Positions 8,601 to 19,220 of a stretch of 64,000 nucleotides of DNA are shown here, one piece after another. The DNA comes from Mytilus californianus (lineage: Eukaryota; Mollusca; Bivalvia; Mytilida; Mytilidae). Position numbers and translations under genes: made by a program. The stretch covers positions 57,372,318 to 57,436,317 of the forward strand of contig NW_026262593.1 in the NCBI RefSeq assembly GCF_021869535.1. The letters are read 5' to 3'. The notes under the pieces are model-generated. The model ran no database searches, was not told the origin of the DNA, and saw nothing but the letters and a program-made list of their open reading frames with translations. The first letter of the stretch is position 1; every line of letters begins with the position of its first letter.

Positions 8601-11024
8601 ACAGATAGGTGGTCTTAGTTTTTTGGCAGTTATCATTTACAGACAGTCTTAGAAAAAAGTATTCAATTTCTATCTTTCTTTGATGAAGGAATGATAATGT
8701 CTTCGCTTATAGTGATTGGTATGTGATTGTGTGATCTTTGTTCGGAGACCAATGCCATTTTGTTCATATCATCTGCTACGGACATGCATGTGTTAAAACA
8801 TATTTGATGCAACTGAACATAGATCAGATTCTTGATGAAACCCTGTAATAGTTTAAATTTTATTTTGCAGATTTTCAAACAATTGAAATGTAGAAGTAAG
8901 TCGTAGAGAAGATGGGAAAATAACACTAATCTTGCTATTCCTATTCTTGCCATGTGACAACAAAATGATAAGAACTGTAAACATTTGTAAAGTCAAGAAT
9001 CGCATAAACATTCATCCTAAAGTCAATATGTAGCTTTACATTACAGATTGACTTTAAAAAAAACGTTGTTTTGCATTACAATACACATATGTATACAAAT
9101 ACAGTTGCTTACATGTATAACATTCTCTTTATTATTACACAATCATCTAAACTTTTACAAAAACTAAGTTTACTAATGTATGTACATTCAGGCTAATATT
9201 TGAGTGGTAATATGGTATATTTTAGCTCCGGTCCCTAACAGGCAAAGTGTGCTAACCATATTCTTGTTGTCTTGAAGGCACTCGTTTATTGATTTTTTTT
9301 AATGCAAAAGTATCATTGATATATTTCATGTCACATTCTTTCGTTTTCCTTGGTAATACTTATAAATATAAAGACTGTTCATTTTTACAGAATATGTACC
9401 AGCTTTTAAGTATTTTGTTTTTCTATACTAAAAACAATGTCCAATTTAATACACGGAGAGGTTAGGAATAAGTCTGTTGGGGGAAGCCAAATTGAACCAA
9501 AACAAAACAGGAATGATATTGTACCTGACAAGTGTGTTTAAGGGTTTTTTAAGGCAGCGTCTATACGATACTACAGTGGGGGTTACTGGTGTAAATTTGC
9601 AAACGTGCACATTTTTCAATAGACTACGGTTTCGTTTAGTAGGCGATTTTAAAACGTGAAAAATATATTTATGTATATATATATATATATATGAAGAACA
9701 GCAATAAAAGCGCTGTTCCTTTGCTTTTTGTATGTTTTATTGTTGTACATTTACTGATTTTTGTGTCATGGATGGATACCCAATATCCTTTGTTTTTCTA
9801 TTACATTGCAATATTAACTTTGAATGGTATTACATATGTGATTGTGTTAAACTACAGTGAACTTATAATAGCAAATTAGCATTTGTGCTGTTGTGCCTAT
9901 CAATTTGCTTCTTTATTTTCCCTTTACCAATATCTAAGTGGATAATCTTTGCTTCAAAAACACAATTCAAGCGGAGATTTAGAAATATAATCCTGTTTTC
10001 TCAAAATATGAATTATTATGAAAAATGTAGTATATCAATTTAACTGTACAGACAGACCAAAAACATTTTGCTGTTGAAATATGTAACTCGGATTGGGAAC
10101 AATCAGTTTAGGATTGTTTATTGCGGTTTTTTTCTTCTTCCAAAAAGTAGGACAAAGACAACATATGTAAACATAGATCTATTGCAGCTTCTTGTACTCA
10201 GCTTGCACTGCATCTAAAGTGAAACTTTGTAATTGGTTTAGATGAACAAAACTGACACTACTGTGAATGGATTTATCTTTAGGGTAGTACATCAAAAACA
10301 TGGCACGGAAGTTTACACAATAATACAAGTTGATGAATTGTTGGTACCTAAATATTGTTGTATCAGTACATTGTATATTGCCTCAATTGAAAAGTCAAAT
10401 GTGTACTCGGTATCTGTTTTATTTCATAGCAAAAACGTCTGATCTGGTTAGAATGATTGAAAAATTAAAATGATAAGGAAGTTTTTTTTCAAAATGTGTT
10501 CGGTTTATTAACATTATTAATGGTTTTTATTATATCAACATAAATATATAACCGGATTTTTCTATTTTTTTGTATTCAAATATTCGAATATGAAATCATC
10601 GTATATTTGTTATTTTTGGAATCATTTGTTTCTGGATAGGTTTCATAACATACTTTTTTTTATTAAGCTTTCAATTCAAGTGCGTCAAATCTAATTTTGT
10701 TAACTTTGTCTTATTTAATATTTCAAAATCTTCATTACTTGAAACCCTGGAAGTAAACGAAAACTCGCAGCTTCGTAAACAGATAAAGGTGCAAAACAAC
10801 CGCCGAGATGTATATTAATATTGAAAACCGAGAAAAAATAATTGTTGATGCTTCTTTACTCAGTTTTTTATTCATTGCATATTTCTTTTTCATAATTTAT
10901 ACTTTTGGTTTTACGATAAAATTCGTTTCTTTTTATTATTGTTAAACTAAAACAAAGAAAATAGCGATCTGGTACTTATTAGTTTTTAAAAAAATTTTAA
11001 GTTAGGAACATATTTATCAGTTAT
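8600..11024. other. No gene recognised; AT-rich
   Basis: Holds short open frames (8663-8953 minus, 9477-9659, 9691-9879 and 10242-10442 plus) with no family motifs, and a TA microsatellite at 9674-9692. The hydrophobic reading at 9691 is probably a by-product of T-rich sequence. Part of 9391-9730 could be a 3' UTR exon of the upstream gene. Confidence 0.5.
9674..9692. repeat. (TA)n microsatellite
   Basis: An uninterrupted TA run of about 19 bp. Confidence 0.9.
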
Positions 11025-11143
11025 GGACTTTTGACTAGGTCAAATGACAGTACGTTATATGTAGTCCTGTCCAGATTATATTGACCGAGAAAAAAATATA
11101 ATCTAACAGGTCAATATATAACGTAGTGACTGAGTGAAAGTCC
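11025..11143. repeat. Imperfect inverted repeat of about 119 bp
   Basis: The outer arms start GGACTTTT and end AAAGTCC. A middle block TACGTTATAT pairs with ATATAACGTA, and the inner AGATTATATT pairs with AATATAATCT around a loop of about 12 nt. The left arm is longer than the right by small deletions. Probably a fold-back element. Confidence 0.8.
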
Positions 11144-12296
11144 TTAATTTATATATTACATATGTGAATAGTGCATTATGGAATTGAACATCAATGTCTT
11201 TTTTTGTGTAATTTGCATTGTATTTTGCAGGATTTTTAATATTGACTGTCAGTATATATGTATTTACACGCAACACAGCGTTAATATGCTTAAAAATAAA
11301 CATGGATTTAGTTACATGGAATACCCTTTGAATCACGTGATAGTAATATCCAATGAAAAAAACAGAATGCTTTACCATATATACTAATATATCTAATGAG
11401 TATTTGAGACAACCTATTATATTTCCAAAATGTAATCCTTTGTTTGAATTGATTGCTAGTATCATCAATACTTAAGTTTTTCATAATACAACATAAAACG
11501 TTTCATATCACTTAACAGCAAACACATCTGATTTTGAAAAAAACTAATAAACATTAAAAAAAAGGATAGCATGCAGGTAATAAGTTACAAAAAGCTTAAA
11601 AGGCAACGTTATTGAAATTTTTTTAAGTCTATTTTTTGACAAATTGTAATACATATGTAACGAAAGCACATCGAAAATTGATGATCGAAACTCGTGTGTG
11701 TGTGAGGGAGGGGTGGGCACTTCTTATATATAAGGTTATAGGACCTGCCGCTCTGGAATAGGTCGTATTTTCCAGCTTGAAAATATGTAAATAGGTGGGG
11801 AAATTTTTCAGAAATACATGAGAAGGTCAATAAAGTTCCCATTACTTGTTATAATAAATAGGAAAAGCCCTGTATTTTTTTCACAGCCGAAAGTCTTGCC
11901 GGAAGTTCACAATACATAAGGAATCTGAGTTCCGAGCAAAGGTGATATTTACTAATATGGGAAAAGGTTACATTTTTACCTATGCAATATATCAAAAGGG
12001 ATACAATTTGAAAATCTAAATTATATGAAAAGGATGGGGTAAAAGAACTCCAGCGGTACCTCATACCAATTAAGTATTGAAGTGGACCCCCCGAGGATCG
12101 AAATCAGATTAAGAGAAAAAAAGTGTGTTGGTACTATTTAAGAGTACCTTTGATTTTTATTTATATATTCAAGAGAGGGAAAGAGTGATTTTATATATTA
12201 TTATATTTACTCTTTTATAGATAATTGCTATAATGGGGATAATATGAAGTAGTTTAATATGTATTTACATTATCTACGCATGCAGCATATTTAACC
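11144..12296. other. No gene recognised
   Basis: A 121-codon minus-strand open frame (11103-11468) overlaps the hairpin and has no recognisable domain. Frames at 11609-11842 and 11849-12064 are low-complexity readings. A short GT-rich tract lies near 11,693-11,705. Confidence 0.45.
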
Positions 12297-12301
12297 TGAG
12301 G

Positions 12302-12911
12302 GTACCCAATTTGCGCCTATTTTGACATTTTTTCACCTACGTTAAATCATGAACCGGACAAAAGTTTCTTTTCTGTGTTTAATTTGTAGACATTTACAAT
12401 TTAATTCCACCTATTTAATTTTGCATCAATTTTTGATCATAGAAAAATGGGTTTGAACATGTTGAACCGACCTTATAACGGTCCATGATTTTGTAATGAG
12501 AGTACCAAAATTGCATCCATGCTTAAAATCACATCCGTAAAAAATCAATAACAGATGTTTTGTTTTATTTTTCTAAATATTTAGAACAATTTGACAAAAG
12601 TCCATGCTTACTATTCTTTTTTTAAGAAATGGATGCCTGTAACATATTTGTATTGATCATTTTGTTGACAGTTGCATGGCGACCTTTCCGTAGATTTTAC
12701 TTTTCCAGTGACTACGTCATCTGTTTATATATATCCATGTACTGTGAACGTTTTGTGTATATTTTAATATATTTAGTTATGTTGAAAGACGTACGTGGAT
12801 AATGTCAAATCATAAAAATACAAATTTTAAGTCTCTAGGAAAACTTGTACGATTTCCGTTGCTAATTTTGCTGAATGAATGCAATTTGGATATTAGACGC
12901 AATTTGGGTAC
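12302..12911. repeat. Possible MITE bounded by short inverted repeats
   Basis: GTACCCAATTTGCG (12302-12315) faces CGCAATTTGGGTAC (12898-12911), with one mismatch in the 14 bp when reverse-complemented. Inner related motifs (ACCAAAATTGCATCC near 12,505 and GAATGCAATTTGGA near 12,877) add a second, weaker pair. I see no convincing target duplication. It could instead be a diverged tandem motif. Confidence 0.35.
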
Positions 12912-13400
12912 TGCGACGTCATAACAATTAATTTTTTTTTTTTTATCGTTTAATACTTTTTTTTTGTATTTAGTTTCTGAGATATAATTGACTTAGAAAA
13001 AAAATTATGTATTCTCATTGTTGTATTTTTTTCACTGTTTTAGTATAACTTACCATTGTAACATTTTGATGTGTATCAAATAATAAACATACTTCATATT
13101 TGCACTACCTTATTCATTTTTGCAGATTGATAATAAGATTATTTACATTTTAACTGCTGTTATTTATCTTAAATATTTTCATTTCTATTCCTTTTTTTAT
13201 TTATATCTTTTAAAATAAATTTGTTTTGATCATCAATATCGAAACTATATGTTGGCTTTTTATAAAAGGAATTTGGCTTTGAATAAGAGGCAGTCTTATC
13301 CAAAATATTACCTTAGCAGTATTTGGGAAAACCTCTTCAGAATTTTGAGTCCCCAATGCTCTTCAACTTCGTACTTTTTTTGGCCTTATTAACTCTTTTG
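12912..13400. other. No gene recognised; T-rich
   Basis: T-runs near 12,930-12,965 and general AT-richness. No coding signal seen. Confidence 0.5.
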
Positions 13401-13404
13401 TTTC

Positions 13405-13480
13405 GAGAGTCCCTGGTGATTTTTTTGTAGACGAAACGCGCGTGTGGCGTACAAAATTTGAATCCCGGTATTTTAAAATT
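13405..13480 (+). repeat. Fragment of a bivalve dispersed repeat
   Basis: Contains GTAGACGAAACGCGCGTG followed by TGGCGTACAAAATTTGAATC. I recall almost the same motif (GACGAAACGCGCGTCTGG) as abundant in bivalve genomes. The ends are not definable here. Confidence 0.55.
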
Positions 13481-13797
13481 GAGTTTGTCTGCTATATCAT
13501 GAATATATTATATCATACATAACGTCTATAGAAGAGCCGTTAAAGGTATCCTTGCATACTTTAAAATTGAAGTTTATTGCAACTGAGCGAGATTTTTTTT
13601 TTGTATGGCATACATGATTAACCGTACGTTATAAAATTAACTGCAAACGGTTAGTGAAATGGACCTTTGCTGAATGAAAATTACTCATAAAGGACGTTTG
13701 TTGTCAATTACTTGCATAATTATGATGTAAAAGAATTTAAAAAAAATGAAACATATCAATATGTGTCTCTGAATGTGTATTATATTTATACCAGTAT
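13481..13797. other. No gene recognised; AT-rich
   Basis: No repeat, open frame or RNA gene noticed. Confidence 0.4.
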
Positions 13798-13878
13798 GCA
13801 GATATTTATATGTATTTAAAGTTTGCAGATATTGATAAGGATTTTAAGAATGCAGATATTGATTATTACTTAAAGAGA
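13798..13878 (+). repeat. Three tandem copies of a 27-bp unit
   Basis: Units at 13798, 13825 and 13852 each start GCAGATATT. In one frame they read as nonapeptides (ADIYMYLKF, ADIDKDFKN, ADIDYYLKR), and the frame stays open about 25 codons further before a stop. No other coding evidence, so it is listed as a minisatellite. Confidence 0.7.
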
Positions 13879-14713
13879 GTGAATTCATATGTCAAAAGAA
13901 ATTATTTTCTTTTCACTGCGCACTACGCGTATTTCTGGAATAGCCTTTAACATACACAGCCTTGACCAATCGGTTATATCTTCACATAACTCATTTAAAA
14001 TTGCTAAAGCTCAAAAAGAATATTACTTGGATTTCCAGATCAAAAGGAGAAGATATGGTCCAGTTAACTTTTGTCCCTCGTGTTGAATAATCACAAAATA
14101 TCATAAAAATACCTTACATAGGTTCATTTCACTGCACGTCTTTAAGAAAAAATAATATTTCGTTTAAATGTTTATGACTTAAATATTCATGTTCCGTCTT
14201 CAGGAGTCAAAGATTTAATAATGTCATAATTGACTCTATTGGAAATGTTTTCAATAGGCATGAACAACACACATTTCGAAATAGATATTAGGCCGAAGGA
14301 TTGTGTACACCAAGATGTCAACACGGGATAAATATTTGTGTATGGTTAGAGTTTAAAGGCATAAGTGTTCGGCATTACGATAGATGCTCCATAAAGACGT
14401 TCAGACTCCCATTCATCTAAGATAATCAGATTACTTGTACTGTATTTTTTTTTTCTTTCCTGCTTGGCTTTGAATCTTTTTGAGCACGTTTTCTGTCAGT
14501 GCTTTCGTATTTAAAGTCATACATCTATCGTATTATATATGAAAAGTAAAAGTCATATACTTTATTGATTTAATTATTTAACTGGGGTTTTCTTTTCTTG
14601 GTTTGGTCTTATTTTGTTCGGTTATTTGTTTCTTTATTATTTTTGCTTCTTTTTATTTAGAAAATCCCACAGTCGATTATAACGTCCTTTATATTTATAT
14701 TATCTAAAAGCAA
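13879..14713. other. No gene recognised
   Basis: The open frame 13889-14086 lacks motifs. Mostly AT-rich sequence with T-rich tracts near 14,440-14,655. Confidence 0.45.
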
Positions 14714-15021
14714 ACATGACCTGTTTAATCCCCTTCACACACTTAATATGTCTGTCCCAAGTCAGGATCCTGTATTCCAATGGCTGTCGTTGGTTCGTGT
14801 TCATCATATTTGTTCTTCATAAATTCCTTTTTGCTATAAATTAGGTCGTTAGTTTTATCAATTGAATTGTTACTCATTTTTCATATCGGTTCTTTTCATA
14901 GCCGATTATACGGTATAGGTTTTTCTCATTGTTGAAGGCCATACGGTTGCTTATCATTGCATGCATCCACTTCGTCTGAACTTTGGTGGATAATTGTCTC
15001 ATTGGCAATCATACCACATCT
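14714..15021 (-). repeat. Mussel-type dispersed repeat, copy 2 (inverted)
   Basis: Reverse complement of the family described at 2370-2645. On the plus strand it runs from CTGTCCCAAGTCAGGATCC to ATTGGCAATCATACCACATC. The blocks are in the same order as in the copy at 18,880, reversed. Confidence 0.75.
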
Positions 15022-15890
15022 AATGTGTGCATGAGTATAGAAGATATTTTTGCAAATTCACGTGCAAAATGTTGGCTCTTGTCATGCACCTCCAGTGGAG
15101 TTAGCAAAAAGTTTGTAGTGCATCACATAAAATTATACCGATAAAACACTTGTTTAAGTGAGGTCATAATTGAGGATAGAAGAAAATACCCTTGATTTTA
15201 TACAATGCATGAGAAAAAGGATTAATTGATTGATTGTTTCTAAACGTCCAGTGGCAAATATTTCATGCATTTTTAGGACAAGAAAAACAATAAACGCAAT
15301 AGATCGACGTGTTGCATTGGTTCTTAGTGTGCTGAAAGCATGGCCAACAAGGTATCGGATTAAATGTCCAAATTCTGAACAGCTGTATCTGTGTATTTAT
15401 ACATCCTGCACAAACAAACGGACGCTTCGCTTTCGGAAGAGTTTCGTTGTTTGTAAGAAGAAGACTACACGTGATCCTATTGCCATTCCCCAGTCGACTT
15501 TGGGTGAGAGAAAAAAAGATTGGAAACATATGTCAATGGGGTAACCCAACAACGTTAAATAGCATATAGAGGTCAGCATGCGGTCTTCACTGTTAGCAAT
15601 GTGTAGTACAATATATATTGCTCTAAATCGCCGCCAGTTTACATTTCTGAAGTTTACATTTAACGGAGACATGTTCTTCAAGGGTCAAACATGTTCTTAT
15701 CAATTATAAGATAAAAACGGCAAATCAATCCCAACGAACGAACTTTTCGACGAATGAAAAAGATGTGGTAAACCCAGATGGTTATATACTTCTCTGTAAG
15801 TTTTCCAGTCTTCCAACTGAATATAGCTGATTTATAACTGGTGCATGCGTGGCCTATTTATTTAAAACAAGTTAATATAAATTATATACA
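15022..15890. other. No gene recognised between repeat and LINE
   Basis: Overlapping open frames on both strands (15230-15544 plus; 15263-15529 and 15397-15681 minus) show no known domain and exclude one another, so none is called. The end nearest the LINE may be its 3' untranslated tail. Confidence 0.4.
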
Positions 15891-17670
15891 AAAAGAAACT
15901 TAGCAGAGAACAGGCGTAGTTATTAAAACTATGTACAGATGATGCTATCTAATTGAGAGTGGAGAGAACAGCATATGTGAGTTGCTCTCTGAAAGAATCG
16001 ACTGTCTGTGAATTAACAACTGTAGTTGGTAGAAGATTCCATTGCGTTATTGTGTATGGGAAAAATGAAACGAGTCTTCGGATGTATAGATATGTCTGAA
16101 GGTGTGTGAATGGTGTTTTCTGGTTCTTGAGTCTGATGGAATGAGAATTGTGCTAGACGGTATAGCAACAAGATGATGTGTGATCTTGTACATCATAACC
16201 AGGCTTGCACGTAATCTGCGTTGTGTTAATTGTGGCCAGTTGAGTGTATTTAGCATGTTTGATACACTGTTAGTGTTATGATACCTGTTGCAGGCATACC
16301 GAGCTTTGAACCATCTCTATCTTTGAGATAGATTCTGAGTTGTGGGGTCCCAAAACGAGCAGGAGTACTCGAGTTTGGGACAGACAAGTGCTTGGTATGC
16401 CTTGCTCTTAATGTTTTGGTTAGATGTTTTCATGTTTCTTTTAAGAAAGACAAGTGTTTTACTTGCTTTTGAGATATTGTTATCTATATGTTTGTTCCAT
16501 TTGAGGTCAGACTGTAGTGGGATGCCTAGGTATTTAGCAGATGTTACAGTTTCTAAAATATGATTGTGAAGTGTGTAGTTATGTTGTAAAGGTTGGCGTT
16601 TAGTTGTGACAGAGAGAACAGTACACTTGTCTGGGTGGAAGGCCATCAGCCAAACCACTTCCCATTTTACTGCTGCATCAAGATCAGCTTGCAGTTTGAG
16701 GAGGTCACCCTGGGATTTCACTGGCATGTATATGATACTGTCATCAGCAAATAATCTTAGTTTGCTATGAGTAAGGTAGTTTGGGAGGTCGTTTATATAG
16801 GCCAAGAATAGGACTGGACCTAAGACAGTACCTTGTGGAACCCAAGAGGTGACTGGGGCTGTGCTTGATGATCTTCCCTCCAGAACAACTGTCTGTGAAC
16901 GATTGGAGAGAAATGCAGAGATCCAGTTTAATGTGTTTCCATTGACACCAAAGGATTTAATTTGTAGAGTAAGTGACGATGTGGAACTTTATCAAAGGCT
17001 TTTGCAAAGTCCATTATTATAAGATCTGTTTGTGTATTTGAATTGTTTGTGGATTGAAGTTCTTGGATGAAGGAGAAAAGTTGTGTTTCGCAAGATCGAG
17101 AGTAGCGAAAGCCGTGTTTGGGGTCGTACAAGATGTTATTTGATTCAAGATGTTTCTTAATGTGTGACGTGACTATGTGCTCCATTTATAACTTGCAGCA
17201 AATGCAAGTTTAATAATGAGATTGGTCTATAGTTGACCGGTTTATGTTTGTCATCCTTTTCATATGCAGGTGCGACTCTAGCATGTTTCCAGTCGTCATG
17301 TGTGATTCCAGTGTTGTAAGATTTTTGGAATATTTTGCAAAGAATTGGTGCAATTTGTGTCTGCATTTCTTTGAGTAAGCGGCCACTGATGTTATCTTGG
17401 CCGGTGGCTTTATGATGGTTGATATTATGTAAGAGCTTTTTGATCCCTTTTGATGTTATATGTAACTTCCTGATTTTAGGATGTGTGCTGATGCCCTTGT
17501 TTGGTATTGGGTCATTTGTTACTGGGGTGAATACAGGTTGAAATTGTTCATTTAAAAGATTTGCTTTCTCTGTAGCGTCTGTGATGATGTTGCAGTCTTT
17601 CTTTAGTGCAGAGATGCCAGACTTGTCAGTTCTTATTGACTTAATGTATAGGAAAAGCTTTTTTGTTTAC
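15890..17670 (-). mobile_element. 5'-truncated Jockey/CR1-type LINE (non-LTR retrotransposon)
   Basis: A minus-strand element about 1.8 kb long keeps only the reverse transcriptase part and a short 3' tail. The apurinic endonuclease and ORF1 regions expected upstream are missing: alignable coding sequence begins near 17,660, where an upstream in-frame stop is met. 5' truncation is the usual outcome of target-primed reverse transcription. No poly(A) tail or target duplication is obvious at the 3' side, and the exact end past the stop (15,949) is uncertain. The clade (Jockey, CR1 or a related group) needs a phylogeny. Confidence 0.85.
15949..17665 (-). pseudogene. Reverse transcriptase pseudogene of the LINE
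   Basis: Conserved pieces appear in the correct order: NYRPISLL (near 17,230), an HGFRYSRSCETQL-like fingers segment (near 17,110), MDFAKAFDKVPH (motif A with catalytic Asp, near 17,000), VPQGTVLGP (motif B, near 16,830; the preceding Gly of the usual SGVPQG is Trp here), FADD (motif C, 16,751-16,740), FHPDKC and KYLGIPL (thumb), a WDPTTQ block, and a C-terminal segment ending at a stop at 15,949. It is broken by a frameshift near 17,200, a TAA at 17,186-17,188, a frameshift near 16,965, a TAG at 16,317-16,319 and a frameshift near 16,055. It cannot make an active enzyme. Confidence 0.9.
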
Positions 17671-18879
17671 TCTGTTACATATTACATGTGATATAACCTC
17701 GTTGGTTAAATAAACGAACACTTCCGATTAATAATTGTATTAACCTATCAGACTAATATTAAAACATAAATTGTTGTGTATTAGAAACAAAATGTTGCAA
17801 CCTTTTAACTTTTTGTTTATATGTCTACTTAAATATCTTTAATAATTCTTAAAGTCATATGAAACGAGTTTCTTGTAATTTTAATGTTATCGAAATTATT
17901 GACCCATTGCATGCATTCATAATAAACTAAGTCCTGTATGCACGTTTACCGTCCGAAGTTTACCGGATCGTGACATTGATAAACATGTGGAGACACGTGG
18001 CAAATAAGTAAATTGATAAAGCATGAATTTTTTAGTGTATCTTCCATGCAACCCCATTCGTTAATTAAACCTTTCCTCAACAGTTCTCAAATTATTTGTT
18101 GTATCAAATGTGTTCTTTAAGAATCAGTTATTGCTTGCTATTTATTTTCTAGTGCACGTTTGCTTACATTCTTTCATTACGGTTTTTTTTTCTCGCACTT
18201 GCGCTGTGCGGTGGTCGAAGTTCTAACGAGATGTCACGTATTTAAGGTCACCGCATACGGGAAAATATCGGCGATTTAGTGTACTGGAAGACAAATATTC
18301 AATAGGAATACATTTATAAAGATTTTGATAATATGAAGGATTTCCTTTTACAAGAAAGTTCCCGTACATTTGTTTTGTAGAAAAACTTAGCCATTCAAGT
18401 ATATAAACATATTCAACTTTTTTTATTTGAAGATTATATGACTTTAAATTGATTCTTGATTTCTTCGAAAAATATTTACTACAATTGTAATCTCTTTTGT
18501 GTTGTTCGCGATACACGTAGGTCCTTTTACGAATTTTTGATAAAACACAGTGTGCGAACAGAACTGTACGTGTCTTTAACTTTTTTGTCATTCGGAAGAC
18601 AGTCAAGCGGGGTTCCGACATTCGAAAAAAAAAACCAATTTGTTAGATGGAAAGTTTGATGAACTCAATGTTAACATATAAGTGTCTGCTTCAAGATTTA
18701 GAAACCAAAGCATTCTACATGAAAATATGAACCAATCAAATAATTAAAACGATATGCATCCAAACGTTCACCTGAAAATGGTGGAGCTCCGAGTAAATTG
18801 ATCAAACTGCGATAAAAAATGCAAAAAAATCATAGAAACACCAATCGTTGCCCTCAGAATTTTCACATATATAAAAATC
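17671..18879. other. No gene recognised
   Basis: A 132-codon minus-strand open frame at 18223-18621 is the longest outside the LINE, but it is Lys/Tyr/Ser-rich without recognisable motifs, and an opposing frame covers part of it. I treat it as chance. Confidence 0.4.
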
Positions 18880-19220
18880 AGGAGATGTGGTATGATTGCC
18901 AGTGAGAAAACTATTCACCAAAGTTCAAATGAAATGGATGTAAGCAATTATAGCCAACCGTAAGGCCTTCAACAATTACAAAAAACCCATACCGTACAGT
19001 CGGCTATTAGAGGCCCCGACATGATATATATGAAACAATTCAATTGAGAAAACTAACGGCCTAATTTATAACAAACCAATATACGAAAAACAAATATGAC
19101 AGACATAAACCAACGACAACCACTGAACTACAGGCTCCTGACTTGGGACAGGCACATAAAGAATGTGGCGGGATTCAACATGTCTGTGAGCGCTCAACCC
19201 TCTTCTAACCTGTGACATGT
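18880..19220 (+). repeat. Mussel-type dispersed repeat, copy 3 (longest)
   Basis: Runs from GGAGATGTGGTATGATTGCC through AAGGCCTTCAACAATTAC, GAAAACTAACGGCC and AGGCTCCTGACTTGGGACAG to CCTGTGACATG. It is the most complete of four copies in this window and serves as reference for the others. Confidence 0.8.

Noticed and set aside
11103..11468. 121-codon minus-strand open frame
   Set aside because: Overlaps the fold-back at 11,025-11,143 and has an opposing open frame; no domain seen.
12302..12911. Definite DNA transposon
   Set aside because: The 14-bp arms are short, contain a mismatch and lack a target duplication, so it is kept only as a low-confidence repeat.
15230..15681. Overlapping open frames on both strands
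   Set aside because: They exclude one another and none has a known motif.
18223..18621. 132-codon minus-strand open frame
   Set aside because: No recognisable domain, an opposing frame overlaps it, and the composition is that of AT-rich non-coding DNA.
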